Source: Propionibacteriaceae bacterium
Lineage (GTDB): Bacteria > Actinomycetota > Actinomycetes > Propionibacteriales > Propionibacteriaceae
NCBI GenBank assembly: GCA_031268065.1
Contig: JAIRXX010000385.1
Span: 1-5,093, forward strand
Direction: 5' to 3'
Length of the DNA: 5,093 bases
This document shows positions 1 through 5,093 of this stretch, piece after piece. The notes beneath the pieces are model-generated. The model worked only from the letters and a program-made list of their open reading frames with translations. It was not told the DNA's origin and did not search any database. Both the position numbers and the translations under genes were made by a program. Every line of letters begins with the position of its first letter. The stretch's first letter is position 1.

Positions 1-2
1 AA

Positions 3-275
3 TACATGCCCGCCCTGGAAAGCCATCTGCACTATCGCAATGTGGACGTGTCCAGCATCAAGGAGCTGGCGAAGCGCTGGTTCCCGCGGATTTATTACAA
101 CACCCCGGAAAAGACCGGCAACCACCGCGCGCTCAGCGACATCGCCGAGTCCATTGAGGAATTGCGGTACTACCGCGAGGCGCTGTTCACCGCCGCGCCA
201 GGCCCGAACACCGAGGAAGTCCGCCAGATCGCCGCCAAACACCAAGGCGCGTTGACCTCCCAGCTGCCGCGCTGA
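3..275 (+). CDS. orn: Oligoribonuclease, C-terminal part (5' end outside window)
   Basis: This is the C-terminal 90 residues of oligoribonuclease, a DEDDh 3'-to-5' exoribonuclease that degrades 2-5 nt RNAs (and pGpG in c-di-GMP-using species) in the cytoplasm. The reading frame is open to the left edge, and the first visible codons give YMPALE, matching the YMPELE stretch inside E. coli Orn, so the ATG at base 6 is internal. [17 protein letters not shown] follows, then the ExoIII motif H-x4-D in GNHRALSDI (His 40 and Asp 45 counted from that Met), then the family signature [10 protein letters not shown]. The ExoI and ExoII acidic residues lie upstream of the window. After the catalytic core comes a tail, [16 protein letters not shown], of the kind seen in actinobacterial Orn proteins and absent from E. 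coli Orn. The gene converges on the TPM gene, with 60 bp between the two stop codons. Confidence 0.95.
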   Translation, partial: YMPALESHLHYRNVDVSSIKELAKRWFPRIYYNTPEKTGNHRALSDIAESIEELRYYREALFTAAPGPNTEEVRQIAAKHQGALTSQLPR

Positions 276-278
276 CAG

Positions 279-309
279 CCGGGCGGCCCGGTGGCGGCGC
301 AATTGCCGC
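279..309. terminator. Two adjacent GC hairpins in the convergent gap (possible bidirectional terminator)
   Basis: The 60-bp gap between the two converging stop codons contains two perfect short inverted repeats. The first is CCGGG-CGG-CCCGG at 279-291 and the second is GCGGC-GCAATT-GCCGC at 294-309. Neither is followed by a T-run on either strand, so they are not classical intrinsic terminators. Their position between two convergent genes is the main support. U-less hairpins have been proposed as terminators in actinobacteria, but short GC repeats also arise by chance in DNA of this composition. Confidence 0.35.
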
Positions 310-335
310 GCCGGATGCCTTCGAGCGAAACGGTC

Positions 336-1169
336 TCAGAATTTCCCGCTCATCCCGGAAAAACTTCCACCCGAAGAGCTGCTGAATCCGCCCCCGCCTC
401 CGCCGCTGCTCGATTGCGGCTCGGGACGGCGGGTGCGGGAGACGCTGCGGTCAACCAACACATCGGAATGGTTTTGCAGCTGGAATCCGTTTTGGGGCAC
501 ATAGCGGTCAGCCGCCTGTTGCGGACGCACACTCTTCAGCTTGCCGCGCCAACGCCCAGGCACCGCGATGGCGATGACCGCACCCAGGACGACGGCTCCG
601 ACACAGCCGCCGACGGCGATGGCGTTCTTGGTGTCGGAGGTCATCGGATGGTTGCCCGAACCGTACGGCGCCCCCCGCTCAGCTTGGACGAGGAAGGCAT
701 CCACCCCTTCCGCATAGCCCATGAAAGCCTCGAAAAACCGGTCCTCGCGCAAATCGGGAAGGAAGAAGTCGGTCAGGTATTCCTGCCCGTCGCCGGTGAA
801 AGCCTCCCGGCCAGAGCCGGTGGTGGCGAAACCCCAATCCCTTTCGGCCAGCGAGACGATCAGGATGGCGCCGTTTGGCCCGAAACCATGCTCCTCGTAG
901 AAGTCGGCCGCGTAGAGCCGGGCTGTTTTGCCGCCCAAGTCCCCCACCGTCGCCGCCACCACGTCGAAGCCGTGCCGCGAGCTGACCTCGGACAGCCTGG
1001 CGTTGAGTTCGGCCCGCTGTCCAGCGCTGAGCAGCCCGTCCTCGTCGAAGACCCGGCTTGCGTCCGCCTGCGCGACCGGCGCGAAACACAGCGCCAACCA
1101 TCCGCAGAGCAGGGCGAGCAACAGCGCCGCCCAACCGCCGCGCAAATGCCGTAACCGCATGACACCCAT
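336..1169 (-). CDS. TPM-domain (YgcG/YdjH-like) secreted, membrane-anchored protein
   Basis: This is a 277-residue protein of the TPM family (TLP18.3/Psb32/MOLO-1 fold). Residues 1-35 are a signal peptide with an Arg/His-rich start, a Leu/Ala-rich core and an AQA|DA cleavage site. Residues about 40-162 form the TPM domain: it opens with VFDEDGLLSAGQRAELNARL, followed by the F-Y-x-x-H-G-F-G-x-x-x-G-A-I-L-I region and the W-G-F-A-T-T-G-S-G-R-E-A-F strand. Residues 182-203 are one membrane helix, and the C-terminal 33 residues are Ser/Gly-rich, ending GMSGKF as is common in YgcG-like proteins. With a signal peptide and a single helix, the TPM domain should face outward and the tail the cytosol. 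I chose the ATG at 1169, one base after the upstream TGA, because GGATGG lies 9 bases before it; the ATG at 1160 is an alternative. An extension to 1304 is unlikely because it overlaps the upstream gene and encodes an Arg/Trp/Ser-rich stretch. The plant homologue has reported phosphatase activity, but the bacterial role is unsettled; I infer envelope homeostasis. Confidence 0.88.
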   Translation of the reverse strand: MGVMRLRHLRGGWAALLLALLCGWLALCFAPVAQADASRVFDEDGLLSAGQRAELNARLSEVSSRHGFDVVAATVGDLGGKTARLYAADFYEEHGFGPNGAILIVSLAERDWGFATTGSGREAFTGDGQEYLTDFFLPDLREDRFFEAFMGYAEGVDAFLVQAERGAPYGSGNHPMTSDTKNAIAVGGCVGAVVLGAVIAIAVPGRWRGKLKSVRPQQAADRYVPQNGFQLQNHSDVLVDRSVSRTRRPEPQSSSGGGGGGFSSSSGGSFSGMSGKF

Positions 1170-1170
1170 C

Positions 1171-2256
1171 TCAAAACACCATCCACCAGCAGAGAAAGCC
1201 GCCCGCGACCACTCCGGCGACGAGCAGGAAGAGCAAGATTGTCCAGCGCCAGAACGCCGCCACGTCCATCGGCAGGTCGCCGACCATCTTCCCGGTCTGC
1301 CCATTCATGGCGAAGACATAGCGCTGGCCGTTCCAACTCGTGTTGAGCAGCCAGACCGGCAGCAGCCCGTAGTGGACGACTCTGTTGCTGACCCCGCCCT
1401 GTTCCGAGACCAGCGAGAAGCTGTCGTAATTGCGCAAGGTGCCCGACACGGCATCAGTCAGGCTCCGGGCCAACCGCTGATCCACCCTAGGCAGCACCGC
1501 CACCGCATCCACATCGTATTTGTTGGCCAGGTAGCCGGACAGGTAAGCGGTCTGGAAAGGCACCAGGGCCGCATAGTCGTATGGCTCCACTGATTCCATC
1601 AAAGTGTCGTCCATCTTGGACGACCCGTCGGCTGGGACGCCGCGAAAACTCATGCTCCCCTCGCGGGTGGCATGGAAGACACTCGTCTCGATGTAGTCGT
1701 AGCGGGAATCGCTCCAAGCCCTGGTGCTGATGGCGCGAAACTCGTAATGCCCGCCCAGATCGGTGTCGAAGAGCCAGAACGGCACATAGACGCCTTTGAC
1801 CTCGTCCAAATGGTTCTCGTCTTTGAACACCTTGGGCAGCAGCCGTTTTCCGAGGTAGTGCCGTTTCAACCCTTCGACTGCCGCCGGTTTGTCAATCTTG
1901 AACGGGATCACCCCGTCCGGGCGCACCGTGCCGGAGAATTGCGAACTCACCACCACTGGATTGTCGCAGAAGGGGCAAGCCGTGGCACCTAGGGTGGCGT
2001 CGGCGACGATCTCCCCGCCACACGACGAGCACAGATAGGCCCGCAATTGCCGCTGCTCCTCGTCGGTGTATTGAGTCGGCGAATACTGCCAATCAATAGC
2101 CTCCGAAAGCTGGTCCTCGCCAAGGGTGGCATCGGCCTGCCGCAGCGCGGCGACGTCGATGGCGGTGTTGCAGTATGGGCAGACCATCTGCTGGGCATTG
2201 GCGTCGAAAGTGATCGCGCCTGCGCAATTCGGGCACTTGTACTCCAGCAGAGCCAT
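1171..2256 (-). CDS. Double zinc-ribbon, tail-anchored membrane protein (YdjG-like)
   Basis: This is a 361-residue protein of the family often labelled 'TFIIB-type zinc ribbon-containing protein'. Two four-cysteine ribbons sit at the N-terminus: C8-x2-C11 with C26-x2-C29 (KCPNC...VCPYC), and C76-x2-C79 with C94-x2-C97 (LCSSCGG...ACPFC). They are joined by an acidic, Gln-rich linker. A large conserved domain with no named function follows (about 100-330), including DGVIPFKID (114-122) and the aromatic KGVYVPFWLFD (154-164). Residues 338-360 are the only clear membrane helix and lie at the extreme C-terminus. With no signal peptide, the protein should be tail-anchored with ribbons and middle domain in the cytosol. 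It starts 12 bp after the SPFH stop, with a weak AGGTTGAG ribosome-binding sequence, and its TGA is one base from the TPM start, so translational coupling is likely. Some databases misname such proteins helicase PriA because of the ribbons; no helicase motifs are present. By content and partners it resembles B. subtilis YdjG. Confidence 0.85.
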   Translation of the reverse strand: MALLEYKCPNCAGAITFDANAQQMVCPYCNTAIDVAALRQADATLGEDQLSEAIDWQYSPTQYTDEEQRQLRAYLCSSCGGEIVADATLGATACPFCDNPVVVSSQFSGTVRPDGVIPFKIDKPAAVEGLKRHYLGKRLLPKVFKDENHLDEVKGVYVPFWLFDTDLGGHYEFRAISTRAWSDSRYDYIETSVFHATREGSMSFRGVPADGSSKMDDTLMESVEPYDYAALVPFQTAYLSGYLANKYDVDAVAVLPRVDQRLARSLTDAVSGTLRNYDSFSLVSEQGGVSNRVVHYGLLPVWLLNTSWNGQRYVFAMNGQTGKMVGDLPMDVAAFWRWTILLFLLVAGVVAGGFLCWWMVF

Positions 2257-2268
2257 GTCTCAACCTGC

Positions 2269-3516
2269 TTATGCGGGACGGGGGCTGCCGCACTCCGAGC
2301 AGAATTTGCCGGTGTTGCCAGTTTTGCCGCACGCCGGACAGCTCCAAGCTCCAGCCAGGTCCACGGCGGGCGGCGCGAAAGCGTTCGGGTCTGTCGGGGC
2401 AGGCGCTGCCGGGGGCGGTGCCCAGGCACCTTGGTTGGTCGTCGGGAAACCGCCGTCGGCAGCCACCGGATAGGCGGTCGGCGGCACCGCTGGCCGACCT
2501 TGGGCGTAAGCCTGGCCCTGCTGGAACAACTGCGCCGGATTAGCCCCGCCGCTGCTTTGCGCCATGCCCAAACCCATGAATCCCGTCATAGCGCCGGCGT
2601 CGTTTTTAGCCGCGTCGCGCATGGCGTCTGCCTGGGCTGCGGCGAGGGTTGCCGCAGCCATATTCGGATCGCGCAGCACGGCGGCTTTCTGCAGATCCTT
2701 GATCATCTGCTCGTCCTCGGGGGAGGCCGTCACCGAGTTGACCCCAAAGGTGGCTATCTCGATGCCGCGCTCCTTCCATGCGGTGGAGAGGACTTCGTTT
2801 AGCGCCTGGGACAGCTCGACCGTATTCCCCGGAAGCGCCGAATAGCGGATTCCCAATGCGGAAATCTTCGCAAAGGCGGGCTGCAGGGCGGTCAGCACCT
2901 CGGTCTTCAACTGCGGGTCCAAAAGATCGCGGGTGTAGGCCTGGGCCACGTTTCCGGCAATGTTCTGGTAGAACAGGATCGGATTGGTCAACCGGTAGGA
3001 ATACTGCCCGTTGCAGCGGATCGAGATGTCGATATCCAGCCCGATGTTCTGGTCCACCACTCTGAACGGCACCGGATTGGGCGTGCCGTACTTGTTCCCC
3101 AGGATTTCCTTGGTGTTGAAGTAGTAGACGCGCTGGTCTTTCGCCACGCTGCCGCCGTGCTTGAAACGTTCGATGCCCGCCTGGAACACGGCGCCGAGAT
3201 TGGCGGAAAAGCCGCCAGCGGCGAAGATCGACGGCTCGCTGGAGCTGTCATAGGTGTATCTGCCGGGTGCGGCGGCGAATTCGACCACCAAGCCGTTGTC
3301 CACGACAGCGGCGGCCTGGCCGTCGGCGACCACTATGCCGGAGCCGTTGCTGATCACATTGTCGGAGCCTTTGGTGTTGGAGCCGCGGCCGGCGGTGTAA
3401 CGCTGTCCCCTGATGACCAGCACGTCATCGGGCAGCGAGTCTATGGCGAAGAAATCTATCCACTGGTCAGCGAGAGTGCCGCCTACCGCGTCCAACGCGG
3501 CCTTGATAAGTCCCAT
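2269..3516 (-). CDS. SPFH/band-7 (YdjI, 'virion core protein'-like) protein with C-terminal zinc ribbon
   Basis: This is a 415-residue cytosolic protein of the YdjI branch of the SPFH (stomatin/prohibitin/flotillin/HflK-C) superfamily. It has an amphipathic-looking start (MGLIKAALDAVGG), then an SPFH domain over about 30-265. Stretches similar to B. subtilis YdjI are VYYFNTKEILGNKYGT and ISIRCNGQYSYRLTNPILF...IAG. A Glu/Asp/Ala-rich helix follows (about 265-308), then a Gly/Met/Gln segment, a Pro/Ala-rich linker (about 340-388) and a terminal zinc ribbon with C393, C396, C406 and C409 (CPAC...CSEC). No membrane helix is seen, so membrane contact would be peripheral. I chose the ATG at 3516 because AAGGGAG sits 5 bases upstream; the in-frame ATG at 3573 lacks such a site and adds residues unlike the family. 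This is the first gene of the operon. In B. subtilis, YdjI works with YdjG, YdjH and PspA at the membrane; I infer a scaffold role here. 'Virion core protein' is a legacy database name and does not indicate a viral origin. Confidence 0.88.
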   Translation of the reverse strand: MGLIKAALDAVGGTLADQWIDFFAIDSLPDDVLVIRGQRYTAGRGSNTKGSDNVISNGSGIVVADGQAAAVVDNGLVVEFAAAPGRYTYDSSSEPSIFAAGGFSANLGAVFQAGIERFKHGGSVAKDQRVYYFNTKEILGNKYGTPNPVPFRVVDQNIGLDIDISIRCNGQYSYRLTNPILFYQNIAGNVAQAYTRDLLDPQLKTEVLTALQPAFAKISALGIRYSALPGNTVELSQALNEVLSTAWKERGIEIATFGVNSVTASPEDEQMIKDLQKAAVLRDPNMAAATLAAAQADAMRDAAKNDAGAMTGFMGLGMAQSSGGANPAQLFQQGQAYAQGRPAVPPTAYPVAADGGFPTTNQGAWAPPPAAPAPTDPNAFAPPAVDLAGAWSCPACGKTGNTGKFCSECGSPRPA

Positions 3517-3521
3517 GATTA

Positions 3522-3528
3522 CTCCCTT
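3522..3528 (-). promoter_or_regulatory. Ribosome binding site of the SPFH gene
   Basis: AAGGGAG on the - strand lies 5 bases before the ATG at 3516. It is the clearest Shine-Dalgarno sequence in the window and decides this start over the in-frame ATG at 3573. Confidence 0.75.
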
Positions 3529-3554
3529 GTCGGTGGGGAAGCCTGGCAATGACC

Positions 3555-3560
3555 ACCCTA
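3555..3560 (-). promoter_or_regulatory. Candidate -10 box of the SPFH-ZnR-TPM operon
   Basis: TAGGGT on the - strand fits the TAnnnT pattern of a housekeeping -10 box. It would start transcription near 3548, giving a leader of about 30 nt before the SPFH ATG. The upstream TTGGCG (3581-3576) is only 15 bases away, so the -35 match is poor. A competing -10 lies in the palindrome at 3613-3623. Confidence 0.3.
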
Positions 3561-3612
3561 TCGGCTCAGGCAATGCGCCAATGCCGAGACGGAAATAACA
3601 GCCGGATCAGGG

Positions 3613-3623
3613 TCTAGGCTAGA
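3613..3623. promoter_or_regulatory. Symmetric TCTAGGCTAGA element containing a -10 box on each strand
   Basis: The 11-bp sequence TCTAG-G-CTAGA is a perfect inverted repeat around one base. On the + strand it contains TAGGCT (3615-3620) and on the - strand TAGCCT (3621-3616), both fitting TAnnnT. The + box ends 7 bases before the hydrolase ATG, so its transcript would begin at or beside the start codon and be leaderless or nearly so, which is common in actinobacteria. Only a weak AGAAG (3621-3625) could serve as a ribosome site. The - box would give the SPFH operon a leader of about 90 nt. Good -35 boxes are not evident. The element could instead be an operator. Confidence 0.4.
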
Positions 3624-3627
3624 AGTC

Positions 3628-4593
3628 ATGGATTATTCTGACCCGAATTCCTGGTTCATCGCCCCCACCTCAGGCAGGTCGGCCGATGCGCCGGACGTTT
3701 TCGTCATCGCCCCGACATTCGTCTTCGATCCGGCCCGACCGGTTTACGTGGACATCGCCGACCCCGAATATCTGGACGGCAACGAAGAATTCGCCTCCAT
3801 CGCGGTGCATCCGGTTTTCGACGGCCTCGACGTCAACGTGTGGCTGCCGAAGTACCGGCAGGTGAATGGGGGGCATCTGGGGTCCGTGCCCGATCCGATG
3901 ACGCTGTTCTGGGATGACGGGCCGCAACCCGTGGCCCAGGACGTATTTGACGCCTTCAGCTTCTTCCTGTTGAACCGAAGCGATGCACCATTCGTCATCT
4001 TCTCCCATTCGCAGGGTTCCATCCTCAACGTTTACCTGCTGGCCGGACTGCTGCCCATGCTGCCCGAGCAGACCAGGGCGCAACTCGGCGTGGACTACCT
4101 GATCGGCTGGGGGCTGACCGACGCGGTGCTCAACAAGACCGCCTATCCGGCTTCGACCTCTCCCACCGACACCGGCACCATCGTCTCCTGGAATACCGCC
4201 ACCCCCAGCGAGGTCGCTGGCAAATACCGGGCGACTTGGGGGGACGCGAGCACGAGAGCGGTAAACCCGATCACCTTCGACACCCGCGAGGAATACGTGC
4301 CCGCCAGTAAAAACGGACGATCTGTGCTGCGCTACTTCGACGAGAAGGAGAACCGCGTCCAACCCGGCGTGACCGGGGCGCGGCTGGTGAGGCCCACTGC
4401 CAGCGGCGGGGTCTTCGCCGGACAAGTGGTGGCGCTCGATCTGGACGAGCACTCGTTCCGCAGCGAATCCTCGATCACCGAGCAGGACGCCAGCCAATTG
4501 GGCTACACCCACCACTGGGACATCTCGCTCTTCGCAGACTCCATCCGCGCCAATCTGCAGACCAGGCTGGGGATTACACCTGCCGTTCCTTGA
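3628..4593 (+). CDS. DUF3089-family alpha/beta hydrolase (putative esterase/lipase)
   Basis: This is a 321-residue protein resembling the DUF3089 family of alpha/beta hydrolases. The N-terminus has DVFVIAPT (23-30), as in the DVFYVHPT strand typical of the family. Next come the Tyr-Arg-Gln motif in LPKYRQVNGG (73-82) and DVFDAFSFFLLN (105-116). The nucleophile elbow is F-S-H-S-Q-G-S, with Ser128 the predicted nucleophile; the usual first Gly of GxSxG is Ser126. The C-terminal HHWDISLF (295-302) followed by IRANLQTR matches the family's closing His-x-x-Asp-x-x-Leu-Phe region and probably supplies the catalytic His (H295 or H296). I see no signal peptide or membrane helix, so it is predicted to be cytosolic. 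The substrate is unknown; an ester is the best guess. The ATG at 3628 lacks a good ribosome site, consistent with leaderless expression. It is divergent from the SPFH operon (111-bp gap) and overlaps the MFS gene tail to tail by 20 bp. Confidence 0.82.
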   Translation: MDYSDPNSWFIAPTSGRSADAPDVFVIAPTFVFDPARPVYVDIADPEYLDGNEEFASIAVHPVFDGLDVNVWLPKYRQVNGGHLGSVPDPMTLFWDDGPQPVAQDVFDAFSFFLLNRSDAPFVIFSHSQGSILNVYLLAGLLPMLPEQTRAQLGVDYLIGWGLTDAVLNKTAYPASTSPTDTGTIVSWNTATPSEVAGKYRATWGDASTRAVNPITFDTREEYVPASKNGRSVLRYFDEKENRVQPGVTGARLVRPTASGGVFAGQVVALDLDEHSFRSESSITEQDASQLGYTHHWDISLFADSIRANLQTRLGITPAVP

Positions 4594-5093
4594 TCGGGAT
4601 CATCACTATCAGCCCGGCTGCCAGCACGACCGCCAAGCCCAGACCTGCCCAATGCTGGGCGGCTATTTCCGTGCCCGCTACCTGCGTGCCGATGCTAACC
4701 GTGATGAAGGCGAATAATGGGGAGAGGAATGAGATGGCCCGCCCGGTGGTGGTATAGAGGCCGAAGATTTCCCCGGAGTGCCCAGCCGGAATAACGCGGG
4801 CGAGGAAGCTCCGCGCGGCAGCCTGGGCTGGCCCGCACACCGCAGAGGCGGCTAGACCGATGATCCAGAAGAGCATATGTCCCTGACCGCTGACCGCCGC
4901 GTCATAGCCCTCCATGCCCTCCCGCAGCGCGTATCCAGGCTGGTGCAGGACGAAAGTAGCCAATTCCGCGACCACCAGTACCACCAGGCAGAACATGATG
5001 ACGAATTTAGGGCCGATTTTGTCGTCCAACAATCCGAAAGCCATCGTCACCAGGCCGGCAACAAGATTGGCGGCTGCGCCGAAGATGATGATC
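4574..5093 (-). CDS. MFS transporter, UMF1/Atg22-like, C-terminal part (5' end outside window)
   Basis: This is the C-terminal 172 residues of a multi-pass transporter. The frame is open to the right edge and reads IIIFGAAANLVAGLVTMAFG before LLDDKIGPK, so the GTG at 5050 and ATG at 5044 are internal codons. The LDDKIGPK loop (residues 22-29 of the fragment) is the second MFS loop motif in its UMF1 form. ARVIPAGHSGEIFGLY (98-113) is a strong signature of the UMF1/Atg22-like branch. Five membrane helices are visible at about 1-22, 30-49, 72-93, 119-135 and 149-167, matching TM8-TM12 of a 12-helix protein. The chain ends in a basic IKERQV. Yeast Atg22 is a vacuolar amino-acid effluxer; the substrate of bacterial members is generally unknown. 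The gene ends with TAA at 4576-4574, inside the 3' end of the hydrolase gene. Confidence 0.9.
   Translation of the reverse strand, partial: IIIFGAAANLVAGLVTMAFGLLDDKIGPKFVIMFCLVVLVVAELATFVLHQPGYALREGMEGYDAAVSGQGHMLFWIIGLAASAVCGPAQAAARSFLARVIPAGHSGEIFGLYTTTGRAISFLSPLFAFITVSIGTQVAGTEIAAQHWAGLGLAVVLAAGLIVMIPIKERQV

Noticed and set aside
291..1154. 287-codon open frame on the + strand opposite the TPM gene
   Set aside because: Its translation is Arg/Pro/Gly/His-rich with no recognisable domain, and the opposite strand encodes a clear signal peptide, TPM domain and membrane helix. It is a GC-rich antisense shadow.
928..1593. 221-codon + strand open frame spanning the TPM/zinc-ribbon junction
   Set aside because: It crosses two real genes in antisense and its product is low-complexity, Pro/Ala/Ser/Arg/His-rich, with no domain.
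1171..2256. Annotation of the double zinc-ribbon protein as primosomal helicase PriA or a transcription factor
   Set aside because: Only the ribbons resemble those proteins. There are no Walker or helicase motifs, and the C-terminal membrane helix argues against a replication or TFIIB role.
2047..2802. 251-codon + strand open frame opposite the zinc-ribbon/SPFH junction
   Set aside because: Antisense to two well-supported proteins, with no recognisable motif or ribosome site.
2269..3516. Prophage or viral origin suggested by the 'virion core protein' label of the SPFH family
   Set aside because: The label is a legacy name. No phage structural, integrase or terminase genes are nearby, and the neighbours are ordinary chromosomal genes.
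3670..4515. 281-codon open frame on the - strand opposite the hydrolase
   Set aside because: Composition is Gly/Val/Arg/His-biased with no family motifs, while the + strand encodes a recognisable alpha/beta hydrolase over the same span.
4591..4602. TGATC-GG-GATCA inverted repeat at the hydrolase stop as a terminator
   Set aside because: The 2-nt loop is too small for a good hairpin, there is no T-run, and it overlaps the transporter coding sequence. It is probably a chance palindrome.

Overview
The window is about 5.1 kb of GC-rich DNA, densely coding, with no mobile element, RNA gene or CRISPR array that I can see. It most likely comes from the chromosome of an actinobacterium. The first gene is an oligoribonuclease with the actinobacterial C-terminal tail ([15 protein letters not shown]), and a DUF3089 hydrolase and a two-zinc-ribbon membrane protein also fit that phylum. 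I cannot name the genus from sequence alone.

Layout from left to right. (1) Bases 1-275 hold the 3' end of orn on the + strand. (2) Bases 276-335 are a short convergent gap with two GC-rich hairpins. (3) Bases 336-3516 hold a compact three-gene operon on the - strand, transcribed right to left: an SPFH/YdjI-like protein with a C-terminal zinc ribbon, a tail-anchored protein with two N-terminal zinc ribbons, and a secreted/membrane-anchored TPM-domain protein. The gaps are 12 bp and 1 bp. (4) Bases 3517-3627 are a divergent promoter region. (5) Bases 3628-4593 on the + strand encode a DUF3089-family alpha/beta hydrolase. (6) Bases 4574-5093 on the - strand hold the 3' part of an MFS transporter of the UMF1/Atg22-like type, which overlaps the hydrolase tail to tail by 20 bp and runs off the window.

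The most interesting unit is the operon. Its three products correspond by domain type to B. subtilis YdjI (SPFH), YdjG (zinc ribbon plus membrane segment) and YdjH (TPM), which accompany PspA in the ydjF(pspA)-ydjGHI envelope-stress locus. No pspA-like coiled-coil gene is present in this window. I infer a membrane-associated complex with a cytosolic SPFH scaffold, a cytosol-facing zinc-ribbon protein and an outward-facing TPM domain, acting in membrane homeostasis. The link to the divergent hydrolase is only positional. It shares a 111-bp intergenic region with the operon, and that region contains a symmetric TCTAGGCTAGA element that could act as a two-way -10 box.
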